From Gerris lacustris (Eukaryota; Arthropoda; Insecta; Hemiptera; Gerridae): DNA of 64,000 nucleotides. Positions 1-10,085 of this stretch are shown piece by piece. The stretch lies in the NCBI GenBank assembly GCA_951217055.1, contig OX578276.1:72975644-73039643 (forward strand). The letters are read 5' to 3'. Positions within the stretch are counted from its first letter, which is position 1. Each line of letters opens with the position of its first letter. A model generated the notes under the pieces. The model ran no database searches. It worked only from the letters and a program-made list of their open reading frames with translations, and was not told the DNA's origin. A program made the translations under genes and the position numbers.

Positions 1-339
1 AAATTTCCAACTCGAATAATTTGAATTAAAAGATTTATCAAGTGTTACTGGAAAAATAATTCCTCTAACTCCCATATCCCCTCGTTATAAGCTAATTAAT
101 GAGATATATATTTACATATTTAAAATTATATCCTTACTACATAGATACATTTTTCTTATAGGTATCTACAATGTTTTCATTAAGTTGATCATTCAAGAGG
201 AGGCAATTCTAAGATACATTTCCTTTGTTGACTAACGACGTTTCCTTAATTTACAGTGAAACTTACTACAGGTAAAGATAAATATAAAATCATGCCTCAT
301 GGTTTTTTACTAGTAATTTTAAAATCAAATAATATAACA

Positions 340-560
340 AATGTTTGCTTACAAGCTTACCAAAGGTAACGGAAGCTGTGCGTGTATCATTCTGAAAAAC
401 GTTTTTTTCAAAGGCAAACAAACTTTTCTTTTTGCCTTCCACTTAAAAAATTATGGACAGTAATCCGTTTCAGACTTGAGGGAACATTATCGGTCTCGTG
501 TCTGTCTGCGCGTCTGTCGTTCAACATTTTTGAGAATCACTATATCTTAATTCTACTTCT
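340..560 (+). repeat. Family Q fragment
   Basis: This is a degraded piece of the Q repeat. It shows the recurring GCTTACC..AAGGTAACGGAAGC block near 353-375, followed by a stretch related to the GACAGnAATCCGTTTCAGAC segment and a short GTCTGTCTG run. The same block order is seen near 24093 and 53595. The small open frame at 382-570 lies inside it and is not a credible gene. Confidence 0.6.
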
Positions 561-675
561 CTGTTGTTAATAAAATTGGAATGGTAGGTTATAATTATGT
601 ATATAAATTATTAGCTCACCGTTGGTTCCATATCATTTTCAACCAAATAAATGATCTTAAAAAAATCATGCTTTG

Positions 676-832
676 AAAAAATAGTATATTATGTTACAAG
701 GCTGTGAAGTGAGTTTTTTCTTTACCGCGGCAATTACATTTACTGTCGAGCGAAGCGAGACAGTAAATATTGCCAAGGTAAAGAAAAAACACTTCAAAGT
801 CGCGTAGCATATGCTATTTTTTCCGAGGTAGC
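676..832. mobile_element. Imperfect foldback (MITE-like) element
   Basis: The left half (676 to about 748) is the reverse complement of the right half (about 757-832) with scattered mismatches. An inner near-perfect stem (TTTACTGTC/GACAGTAAA) caps a loop holding GAGCGAAGCGA. Outer arms pair TTTTTTCTTTACC with GGTAAAGAAAAAA. The layout fits a miniature inverted-repeat element. No flanking duplication was confirmed. Confidence 0.65.
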
Positions 833-1097
833 AGACAATGAAAAAACATTAAATATGAATCACTAATCAATATATAATAATAACAAATATTAGTACATAC
901 TTAAGACTTAAAAAATCACAGGGAAGTACTTGCGTCCAAGTACTTTTTAGGGTTTTGTAGATGAGTAAGCATACCCGTTATGTAATAATGATTTTTTTGT
1001 CTTCGATCTCAAGGGTCCCGGGTTCGATCCCCCGGGGGGTCACAATGTTTTTTATCAGTAATAAAGACAAGATAAATTACATTTTTCAGGAAATTTG

Positions 1098-1287
1098 CAT
1101 CGCCCCACCATAAGGTATAACCATGAATTATTTCGAAATTTTAGCACCAGCCGATCTATAGTGGTTGGGGGGGGGGGGGGGAATTTTTTTGGGTATATTT
1201 TGATTTTTTAACCATAAGAAATGAAAAATTTAAAAAAGAATATATATATTTGTGTCCTACTCTTCAGCAGCTTTCATTTGATACCCA
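1098..1287 (+). repeat. Direct repeat unit 1 inside family X
   Basis: This unit is closely repeated at 1389-1579, 291 bp downstream. Both units run through GCACCAGCCGATCTATAG, a long G-run, an AT-rich stretch, a short (AT)n and the block CTCTTCAGCAGCTTTCATTT. The differences are a few substitutions and homopolymer length. Confidence 0.8.
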
Positions 1288-1388
1288 AATCAAAATTTTC
1301 AAAAAATAAAATTTTTGGCACACTTCACTTTTTCGCGCCCAAAATTGGCAATTTTTGAGAATTTAGAATGAACTCCCGGAATTTTTAT

Positions 1389-1579
1389 CGCGCCACAATA
1401 AGGAATTAGCATGAATTATTCCGAAATTTTAGCACCAGCCGATCTATAGTGGTTGGGGGGGGGGGGGGAATTTTTTTTGGGTATATTTTGATTTTTTTAA
1501 CCAATAAGAAATGCAAAATTTAAAAAAGCATATATATATATTTGTGTCCTACTCTTCAGCAGCTTTCATTTGATACCCC
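1389..1579 (+). repeat. Direct repeat unit 2 inside family X
   Basis: This is the second copy of the 190-bp unit at 1098-1287. Its (AT)n run is slightly longer, so the microsatellite already varies between the two units of one element. Confidence 0.8.
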
Positions 1580-1959
1580 TCTCAAAAATTAAAAAAAATA
1601 AAAATTTTCGAGTTTATCACATTTTTTCGAATTGCGCATGCGCATATCTAATTTTGAACTTCTGTATATTTTTCCTGTGGTTGGGTCAAAAAGTTGCATC
1701 AGTGGTTTAAATTTCAGCACTTTCGCTTAAACGGTTCGGGCCCTATGAACCAAAGAGCGACGGACAGACGGACACATCACCCTCGGCATAAGGGTTTTGA
1801 GAAGTATCTACAAAACCCTAAAAAAGAAACCTTAAAATGAGGTTACACTATAAGAAAAGATAAACAAAACGCATTGACATCTAGCGGATTTTTATCGTAC
1901 TAGAAGCATTTCTACAAAGACTGCAGCACTACTAACGGAAGTTTTGACAACTACCCGCC

Positions 1960-2009
1960 GTAAAGAAAAAATCTTTTAGTGCCTAGGACGTAAAAGATTT
2001 TTTCTTTAC
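1960..2009. repeat. Hairpin with perfect 19-bp arms
   Basis: Positions 1960-1978 are the exact reverse complement of 1991-2009 (GTAAAGAAAAAATCTTTTA and its complement), with a 12-nt loop containing CCTAGG. The flanks carry related TTTTTC/GAAAAA blocks, so it may be the core of a decayed foldback element. Confidence 0.8.
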
Positions 2010-2364
2010 AGCTAGGAGTAATGAAAAGATTTTTTAAGTCCACGTAATGAAAAAATGGATTTTAGCTATGTTTTTTAGGCTCTAAAGTTACTATTTCACA
2101 GCCTACCACGGAAAAAAACCTTTTTTCACAAACTTTAATAGTACTCAATACTACGCAATAGTACTTAATAGGTTATCTTTAAAAGTACTCATATGAATTT
2201 TAAGAAATTTGGATGGTTTGTCAAAAGTAACTAAAATTTCGACAGTTTCCGATCATTAAATATTGATACTATTCGTTTAAAAAAAAAATTATTTTAATAA
2301 ATTAATTATAAAAGACAGAATTAATAAATTATACAATAATGGATTATTGAAAGCAAATAATCAT

Positions 2365-2535
2365 TAATGAACGCGATAGGATGCATGAAAGCTATCTGCC
2401 ACAATAATTGGCAGACTATATACTAATTTTATAAAAGTGAATAGTCAAATGAAAGGTAATTCATAGAATTAGTGCAATTTAAATTGTCTGCCAATAAGTG
2501 CGGCACGTATCTTCTCTGTCAAAATTGTTTTGTTT
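2365..2535. repeat. Two family Q termini facing apart
   Basis: 2370-2415 resembles the inward-reading Q terminus (GGATGCATGAAAGCTATCTG.. then ATTGGCAGACTAT). 2488-2530 resembles the opposite terminus (TTGTCTGCCAATAAGTG.. then CTGTCAAAATTGTTTTG). The second continues into Q interior sequence for about 60 bp. These look like remnants of two separate insertions. Confidence 0.5.
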
Positions 2536-3222
2536 TTTACTAGAATTATGGTATCAATATTGCAAAATTTAACTAGCTCAGAAGTTTGAAATTATTATGA
2601 GACCATGTGTTGATAAATAAAGATATATGGATTAATAAAGAAACTTTGAAGTTTGATACTTAGACAGCAGCAACAATAAGCTAATTATGCTGCTACCTCC
2701 CTGCTAATACTTACCGTCCAAATCTCACTAAAATTGGAGTTTTTAAAATATTTTTTTAACTAATGTCCTTAAACTATTTTCCATCATTCGCAAAATTGTT
2801 GAAGGAAATTGGTTATTATAATTTATAATTAATTTTATTAAAAAGGGGTTATGTATAGTCCTCTCAAATAGGTACGTCTTTGGTCCTCCTTCATGAATTT
2901 TCTAAAGGTTTGTTTTTTCAGCCGTCTTACAAAAGTTTTTTTGCGATATTTCGTCCCTAATTTGGGACATTTTCAAGCCTGGATTCTTTTAATTTTAGAT
3001 TAGACCAAGATCTTTTACCATAATATATTATATACTTTATCTATCAAAAATGGAAATTAATAAGTTATAAACTCCATAATTACCTGATGTAAGACAACTA
3101 ATTAAAATGATATAAGGTTCATACTAACATATTTAAGTATATTATTAGTATGAAACTTATATATCATTTAAATCAAATTATAATTATTATTAACCACGGG
3201 TAACAGACAGTGAAAAATACAC

Positions 3223-3294
3223 TCCAGCGCCGGGATTTGAACCACGGGTCTCTATATTTCCAGTATAGCACTCTTCCATCTAAGCTACGCAGGA
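3223..3294 (-). other. tRNA-like cloverleaf in a repeat (72 nt)
   Basis: Read on the minus strand, the segment folds as a tRNA. The acceptor is TCCTGCG against CGCTGGA (6 of 7 pairs). A D-arm follows, then a 5-bp anticodon stem CTATA/TATAG with loop CTGGAAA (anticodon GGA if functional) and the T-loop TTCAAAT. A-box-like TAGCTTAGATGG and B-box-like GGTTCAAATCC are present. The T-stem has two mismatches and the variable arm is short, unlike real tRNA-Ser. A near copy with 300 bp of shared flank lies at 62656-62730, so this is a tRNA-derived module of a repeat, not a confident tRNA gene. Confidence 0.6.
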
Positions 3295-3472
3295 GAATGA
3301 TTTTTCACTACCGTAATCGATAACTAGTCCCGAATCCAAGCTTTCAATATTCATATACATTTAGACAGTCAATATTTATGACATTAGAACTAAACCAAGA
3401 ATTAACGCTTATAATTATAAAGTACTCAATTAGTACCTTTACCTTGTACAATCAATTCGAAATTCAATTTTT

Positions 3473-3685
3473 AAGTTTTTGGTAGTTTTCATACTACGGA
3501 AAGTTAAATTTTAATTTAAATCAAATTATAATTATTATTAACTACGGGAAACAGACAGTGAAAAGTGGTTCAAATCCCGGCGCTGGAGTGTATTTTTCAC
3601 TGTCTGTTTCCCGTAGTTAATAATAATTATAATTTGATTTAAATTAAAATTTAACTTTCCGTAGTATGAAAACTACCAAAAACTT
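3473..3685. repeat. Perfect 92-bp-arm hairpin with T-arm loop
   Basis: 3473-3564 is an exact reverse complement of 3594-3685 (92 of 92 by eye). The 29-nt spacer at 3565-3593 carries GGTTCAAATCCCGGCGC, the T-arm and 3' acceptor of the tRNA-like unit at 3223-3294, in the opposite orientation. The hairpin therefore appears to be an inverted duplication of one end of that repeat. A related hairpin is at 62913-63002. Confidence 0.9.
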
Positions 3686-3870
3686 CAAAATTATATATCA
3701 TTTTTATTAATTATTGTTTTACATCAGATAATTATGGTATTTATAAATTAATAATTTCAATTTATGTTAGATAAGTTATTTATTATATATGTAAAAGATT
3801 TTGATCTAATCTAAAATTTAAAAAAATCCAGGCTGGAAAATGTCAAAATTGGGACGAAAAGAAACTTAGT

Positions 3871-5130
3871 TCGTTTTTTTTAAATCTCTAAAGACACAAT
3901 TATAAGAAAACATCATTGAAAATTATAGGAGACAGCAACGAAATATTGATAAATTATTATTTGTTGACAGTATTCTGTTCTGTATTAAATTGAATATCCT
4001 AAAACCCAATTATTCTGATTCTTTCTCATGTTATGATTTAGATAAATTCTATGTCTCATTTCATTCAATACGATATTATACAAATAATTGTAATCTTCTT
4101 TCTATTATGCTTTAACATTTCATTAATTTAAAAAAAATAAAATAAAAATAAAACACTTCGACGATGGAATTGCATGGAAAATTGTACTTTTTGTAAATTA
4201 TTTATAACTTAATTTTAAATTAGATAAATAATATCAAGGAGACGTAGAAAATTATGTACTGTGGAAGTTGTTTTATGAAGGAAAATCTTATATATGGAAC
4301 TCCAAGGGAAAATTTAAGCAGACAATTTATATTTATTATGGCCTCCGAGCATAAAGAAGAATTAAAAGAAATTATATTCCTTGTGTTTGATTTCAAAGGA
4401 ATTTAATTATTGGTTTGACTGAAGAGTTTATTTATTTGATAGTGGACCTTGCTTATATATTAGCTTGAGCTGATAGTAATGTATTACTGTAGAGTTGATA
4501 AACTTAATGATAGGATGTGTTTAATGGTGTATACACTAGTTTTCCTGTTATTTTACGTCCTTTGTTCTGTAGGTAAGAGTCACGGGCTGCTTGGCTACTA
4601 CTCGAGGCTACCTTCCTCCAACCCTTGCTTGCACTAAAAACCTCTTTCTCAATCTATAAATTATTTCCTGAGGGTTTGGAGCAATTAAACTACACGTAGA
4701 CTCTGTGCTCTGTTGCCGTATTTTTGGCACTATAATACCAGACTCCTCTCCTTGAGTGTGCTAATGGTAATGTACTTCTGTTACTTTCCTTTTAAGACTG
4801 AAAAAGAGGTCCGAACAAGTAATTAGGATCTCTGGTGTAATATCCCTTAATTTATTACTTAGAAAAGTCCAATGCTCTTTTGATTATTATATTTTAACTT
4901 GCATATTTCTAGATGCTACCTACTACTTTCAAATATTTGTTTATAGGGTAACTTCAAAGTTTTATTTAAAAACTTCTCGTTAACTAATATTTATTGTACA
5001 TTATTTTAAGATAAATGAACTATGCTAACAGGCACAGGGAAGCTATAAAGTAGAATAACGGCGAATTACAATATAATTATTATTATTCGATAGCTTTGTG
5101 TATATATAATATATACACACACAAAGGGTG
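3871..5130. other. AT-rich stretch, no feature seen
   Basis: I see no coding trace, RNA gene or clear repeat here apart from short homopolymers. A slightly GC-richer patch at 4560-4750 has no recognisable motif. Confidence 0.4.
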
Positions 5131-5423
5131 ATTCAATTTAAAATAGATTGCTAATTAGTGTGGCACATAACTTTCTCGCGTCCTATAGTACATTCTTAAA
5201 TGATTTAATGTTTTTACAACCCATTATTGTCAAATTTGTTTAATTTCCCCCCCTTTCAATTTCAACAAATGAGATATTTTTGTATTCGGAAAAAAACATT
5301 TTTGCTCCCAAAAAAATACAATGGTGTCAGTTTAATACATGATGTCCTTAATCAAATTTGTAGACACTCACTAACCAAAACAATTTTAACTAAGGGTTTT
5401 AAAAAAATCTTAGTGCCGATAAT

Positions 5424-5784
<361 letters not shown>

Positions 5785-5814
5785 AATGTGTGTGTATGTA
5801 TACATACACATACA

Positions 5815-5859
5815 TGCATTGCTTAATTGATACTCATTAAGTATCAATTAAGCAATGCA
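5815..5859. repeat. Perfect 20-bp-arm hairpin
   Basis: TGCATTGCTTAATTGATACT at 5815-5834 is exactly complementary to 5840-5859, with a 5-nt loop. It lies between the GT array and Q interior sequence, at the junction of the inserted material. Confidence 0.9.
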
Positions 5860-6298
5860 GGCTGTTGAAATTAATCTGGGGCTATCTGCGAGCTTCTATC
5901 GACAAACTATCCAAATTGTTTATAAATCAGATATCTAATAAGCACTTTTGAAGATATAGCTGAAAATAAATTTATGTTTGTGCGTATGTGGAAGAGAAAC
6001 AAATGGGTGCAAGGTTGAAACTTGTATGGGAATAATAATGGACTGATTACGACCTAATATCCAAATTTCAAAAAATCGGTTTTTAAGATAAGTTTGTTCG
6101 CGAAAATTAAATGATAGACAGACAGTGCGTTTGCCATTGGTAAACTCGAAAGCAAAAAATAAAATATTTTTGACTGATTTAAAATAAAAGGAGGGGAAAA
6201 ATTAATTAAATTAGAAATGATGATGTGTCACAGCATAACATTTAGGTACATTATAGAATGCGAGGAAGCTATTTGCTATACACCAAATGGCAGACAAT

Positions 6299-7004
6299 TT
6301 TTATTAGTAATTAGCCTTTACTCTACGCTCCAAGCGGGGCTTATGCTAGGAATCAGTGGCTAGGTTTTCTATAAGCATGTAGGCCAAGCAATATAATAAA
6401 CGCCTAAATAGTTTCGTTTTCAAAGCCTTCATAGAAATTAATCAGGATTCGGTTTTCGAAATGTATGAAATGAAAAAATATAAACTTTTTGAAATTCTGA
6501 TCAATGTACAGACAAAACTTTAATTTTATATACATAGATACTTTAACTGGCCCTGTTAATGATATGAAATGTGTGTTACCGGAAAAATTACTTATAATGT
6601 TAATTTATATTTAAATGGAATACAAAGTAAATATTATACATAAAAATCGTTGAACCTTTTTATTACCGTAGTTATGTTTGTGGACCTTAGTGTACAAATT
6701 GTAGTGTAAGTAGTAACTCGATATTACCAACTCTCTAATCCAATATTGCTACTTAGAATCACTAGGAAGTACTAAAGATAAGCTTAGATTTTACTTGGTT
6801 AGTTAAGGTTTACTGTTAATTATATCAAATTTCAATTCTAGCTAATATACAGGCGAGTAATGATGCTTTCTGTTTTACAATAGGCATTCATATTTCAAGA
6901 CTGTGATTACATTAAAACGAAGATGGGATGTTGAATTAGAATAAATAAGTTGTTGCATTTAATGTGTTAAGTAAAATATCTATAAACTAGAATAATAATA
7001 ACAT
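6299..7004. other. AT-rich stretch, no feature seen
   Basis: I see no coding trace or clear repeat in this interval. Confidence 0.4.
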
Positions 7005-7071
7005 CACTGGGAAATACTTGCATCCAAGTACTTTTTAGGGTTTCGTAGAAAATTAAGCATATCCGTTATCT

Positions 7072-7145
<74 letters not shown>
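7005..7145 (+). repeat. Family X end fragment plus (AT)n array
   Basis: 7005-7074 matches the start of family X (compare 920-985: ACTTGCATCCAAGTACTTTT then AGGGTTTCGTAGA). It runs straight into a pure TA array at 7075-7145, which in turn abuts an inverted Y fragment. Confidence 0.75.
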
Positions 7146-7148
<3 letters not shown>

Positions 7149-7258
7149 CAATGTAATACCGTGTTTTTGCACACTGCAATAAGGTACACAATTTGTGTAG
7201 TGAGAGACACCAAGGGATGTGCCACGCAAGCGTGACACATAGGAACTGTTCCTATGTG
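7146..7258 (-). repeat. Family Y arm fragment
   Basis: CAGCAATGTAATACCGTG.. through GGGATGTGCCACGCAAGCGT to GGAACTGTTCC matches the arms of the 39-kb Y copy. The ribozyme part is absent. It is flanked on both sides by AT-repeat DNA. Confidence 0.75.
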
Positions 7259-7356
7259 TATATATTATACACATATATATATACACATATATATTATTGT
7301 ATATATATATATTATTTATATATATATATATATTATTTATATATATATATACAGAG

Positions 7357-7573
7357 AACAAACAAAACTCAGGTATCGGTCACAAAAATCGTCTTTGTTA
7401 CAATCCCGACGTTTCGGTTTTTACTTAAAACCTTCTTCAGGGAGGAAGAAGGGGGGGGGGGGAGTCGTTGTTTAGATGTTTTACGGCCCCTGAAGAAGGT
7501 TTTAAGTAAAAACCGAAACGTCGGGATTGTAACAAAGACGATTTTTGTGACCGATACCTGAGTTTTGTTTGTT
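7357..7573. mobile_element. Family Z perfect foldback
   Basis: 7357-7442 and 7488-7573 are exact inverted copies (86 of 86 by eye) around a 45-nt G-rich spacer. Each arm carries ACTCAGGTATCGGTCAC, a GTTACAATCCCGACGTTTCG block and CTTCTTCAGGG. The outer flank GTCGAGAATTTATTCA followed by (AT)n at 7606 matches the family at 32868-33000 in opposite orientation. Read outward from the centre, each arm shows CTGAAGA..GAAAC GTC GGG, a hammerhead-like order. Confidence 0.85.
7487..7525 (+). ncRNA. Hammerhead-like minimal motif (family Z)
   Basis: CTGAAGA at 7490-7496 fits the CUGANGA core. A stem GGTTTT/AAAACC (7498-7514) with one unpaired A before it stands for stem II, then GAAA at 7515-7518, an AC/GT minimal stem III, a GTC cleavage triplet ending at 7522, and CCC (7487-7489) against GGG (7523-7525) as stem I. 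Very short stem III with dimer action is known for hammerheads of Penelope-like elements. The extra A makes activity doubtful. The mirror arm holds the same motif on the minus strand at 7405-7443. Confidence 0.4.
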
Positions 7574-7602
7574 TTCTGTTTATATTTAAGGTCGAGAATT
7601 TA

Positions 7603-7605
<3 letters not shown>

Positions 7606-7684
<79 letters not shown>
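7606..7684. repeat. (AT)n microsatellite
   Basis: A pure AT array of about 79 bp adjoins the GAATTTATTCA edge of family Z. The same edge meets an (AT)n array at 32867. Confidence 0.98.
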
Positions 7685-7689
<5 letters not shown>

Positions 7690-7772
7690 GGTGACCCAGT
7701 AGAAACTTCCTTATTTCATACATTTTTTATCAATATTAATATTAATACCTATTCATAGGGCGGAATTTTTAG

Positions 7773-8756
7773 TAAACTTCGCTGAAAGTTAAAAAGAAAC
7801 ATGTTTATTGTTGCTATTTTAAACTAAAAGGTGAATAAATAATTAAAAACATATTATTTAAAAAAATAAAAGTTAGAAAATAGAAATAATAATTAATATA
7901 AAAATGCGATTTTTCCAAACTGGTCTTATTTTCGAACTTTTTTCTTTTTTTGTTTTGGTTTCTGTATTCTTTACCTTAGTTGTATCTATGTGCAAAATTT
8001 GGGGAAGATTGAATCACGGTAAGTGGTTCTAAATTGGGGTAATAGGTGTGCGATGAAACATAAAAAGCAAATAAATTTGACGCCATTTGTTTTTGTTTTT
8101 ATTTTTTTTGGTTTCTGTATTCTTCACCTTAGTTTTATTTATGTGCTAAATTTGGGGAAGATTGAATCACGGTAAGTGGTTCTAAATTGGGGTAATAGGT
8201 GTGCGATGAAAATTAAAAAGCAAATAAATTTGACGCCATTTGTATTTTTATTTTTTTTTTAGTTTCTGTATTCTTCGCCTTAGTTGTATCTATGTGCAAA
8301 ATTTGGGGAAGATTGAATGACGGTAAGTGGTTCAAAATAGGGGTAATAGGTGTGCGATGAAACTTAAAAAGCAAAGTAATATAAGACCAGTAATAAATAA
8401 TAATTCATATAAAAATGCCATTTTATAAAACTGGTCTTATTTTCAACCTTTTTTTTTTTTTTTTTTCTGTATTCTTCACCTTAGTTGAATCTATGTGCAA
8501 AATTTGGGGAAGATTGAATGAAGGTAAGTGGTTCAAAATTGAGGTAATAGGTGTGAAACTTAAAAAGTAAATAAATTTGACGCCATTGAATCACGGGAAG
8601 TGGTTAAAATTTGGGGAAACGGAAATGTGCGATGAAACTTACAAAGCAAAGTAATATAAGACCAGTAATAAAATCAAGACTGGTTTAGTATACTCACCAA
8701 TATTTCAACAAAAACAACAATAAACATGTTTCTTGTTTTACTTTCTGCGAAGTTTA
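7773..8756 (+). mobile_element. Family V TIR element with tandem interior
   Basis: Terminal inverted repeats of 41-42 bp lie at 7773-7813 and 8715-8756. They read TAAACTTCGCnGAAAGT.. then AAACATGTTTATTGTTG, with about four differences. The interior is made of direct subunits, each running TTTCTGTATTCTT..CCTTAGTT..GTGCAAAATTTGGGGAAGA. Units begin near 7959, 8111, 8263 and 8464, spaced 152, 152 and 201 bp, with a partial fifth unit after 8580. There is no ORF. Two inverted units of the same family occur at 61150-61540. Confidence 0.75.
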
Positions 8757-8779
8757 ATGTACTAAGGATTTCGCTATAC

Positions 8780-8855
8780 CCGAATCTTAACTGTGCCGCA
8801 GCGATATGCCCCGCGTAGGGGACTGTGAGAGAAGAAAAATAAGCCCAATTTCGAG
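8780..8855 (+). repeat. Family N relic
   Basis: The run GAATCTTAACTGTGCC..GCGATATGCCCC..GTAGGG..GTGAGAGAAGAAAA resembles 33205-33265 in family N. Only this short part is recognisable. Confidence 0.5.
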
Positions 8856-8939
8856 AGGGGGGGGGGGGGTATTAAGGTTTTTGCTCTTCCTTTCTAGAGC
8901 CATGAGTCCCTGGTTCTGAAAGTATAAAATCATTAAAGT

Positions 8940-9830
8940 ATACGAAATAGGACGCTAGGAAGGTATGCGCCTCACCATTTGTAAAACCCCAATGGTTCGG
9001 ACTTACAACCACATCTTAAATTTAGGAATTTTGACACAAATATGACGAACATTCTAGTAAACCATGAAAACAAGGCAGGAATTTGCATTATTTCCACTAC
9101 TTATGTATTTCCATTCATAATGATTGATTTTTATTATGGGGATAAACAAAATAATTAATTAATTTTAAATCCTTGGTGGTAAATTAAATTAAAATTTTAA
9201 CTATTTTGTATTTATAATTTTGTTTTGTTGTTGCAAATTTAAAATATTGCTAAAATTTAAAACATACTCAGACTATATGTTTCGAATATTTAATAATTTA
9301 GAATAATATTGTATTAAATTACTGTTTATGAAGTAAGTGTATTCATTTATTAATTATGAATCGCTGATTATGAGTATCTACTAAAAATTTAATTTAATAA
9401 ATAACTAATTTATCTCCAGTAGGGCAAAAAAGTTATGATTTTGAAATAGTTTAGAGGGACTAAAACAAGATTTTTCATCCCTGAATTCAAAAAGTTGGGA
9501 GAAAAAGTAAAAGTAGGGCGAAAAAGTAAAGTAGGGCAAAAAAGTAAAGATTGCAACTTAATTATTTTATAAATAGTAGAAAATGAATGGCAAATGTAAT
9601 GAAGTTGTTGAAATCAGGTTGGCAGCACTGCGCTTTTTTGACCATGTTTATCATTGATTTATTGTTTATAACCTGCATCTAAATAACCTTCTATTTGAGT
9701 TTAATTCCAATTCTTATTTGTTTTTAATATTGAATCTCTTATATCTGCTATTTAAAGTGCTAATAATTATTGTTATTTATTAAAATAATAAATAAAAACT
9801 GTGCAATGGATGAAAATGTGTATTTTCTTC
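8940..9830. other. AT-rich stretch with a minor tandem
   Basis: 9470-9555 holds a degenerate short tandem of GTAGGGCaAAAAAGTAAA-like units. Nothing else is recognisable. Confidence 0.45.
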
Positions 9831-10085
9831 CTACTGGAGATAAAATATTGTATGTACCTCGTGAGTAAAGTGCCATTATTCCCCTCGCGATAATTATCAC
9901 CCTCGGCTGCGCCTCGGGAGCTAATTAGAGTTATTCCCTCGGCTGCGCCTCGGGAATTAAAGAGTCTAATTCTCTCGGTTTCGCCTCGGGATTTAGGGAC
10001 CATGGTCCCTTTGGCTTCGCCTCAAGAACCAACTTTTTCGCTCAGGGAATAATGGCTTGCTTTACTCCCTAGGTGCATAAATAAC
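9830..10085. repeat. Family T: 36-bp periodic GC-rich array
   Basis: The block CTCGGCTGCGCCTCGG and variants start at 9902, 9938, 9974 and about 10009, a period of 36 bp. Separators are AT-rich. The array sits between GATAAAATATTGTATG near 9840 and CTCCCTAGGTGCATAAATAACTATT near 10068. The same bracketing sequences enclose a related array at 58085-58320, so the whole unit is a repeat family. The 76-aa minus-strand frame across it is a by-product of the periodicity. Confidence 0.7.

Larger units (their letters stand above)
943..1826 (+). mobile_element. Family X TIR element, apparently full length
   Basis: About 884 bp lie between near-identical 19-20 bp terminal inverted repeats: CTTTTTAGGGTTTTGTAGA at 943-961 and its complement at 1807-1826. 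It contains a 190-bp segment in two direct copies, G-runs of 14-17 bases, short (AT)n runs just before TTGTGTCCTAC, and a CGGACAGACGGACA stretch near the 3' end. It has no coding capacity, so it is non-autonomous. Related pieces occur at 7005-7074, 37726-38010, 38116-38160, 38521-38568 and 39627-40015. Confidence 0.7.
2940..3870. mobile_element. Nested long inverted-repeat element
   Basis: 2940-3120 and 3690-3870 are diverged inverted repeats of about 180 bp. Both carry TTTTA..TAGATTAGA/TCTAATCTAAAA and the GGGAC..ATTTTC..CCTGGATT block. They enclose the tRNA-like unit at 3183-3480 and the perfect hairpin at 3473-3685. The outer arms are clearly more diverged than the inner hairpin, which implies an older element invaded or rearranged later. 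Confidence 0.6.

Noticed and set aside
1019..1042. B-box-like GGGTTCGATCCCC inside family X
   Set aside because: No A box at suitable distance. The other X copies here do not cover this point, so it cannot be tested.
3223..3294. Functional tRNA-Ser gene
   Set aside because: Ser isoacceptors have a long variable arm, which is missing. The T-stem has two mismatches, and the unit is duplicated with 300 bp of flank at 62.7 kb.
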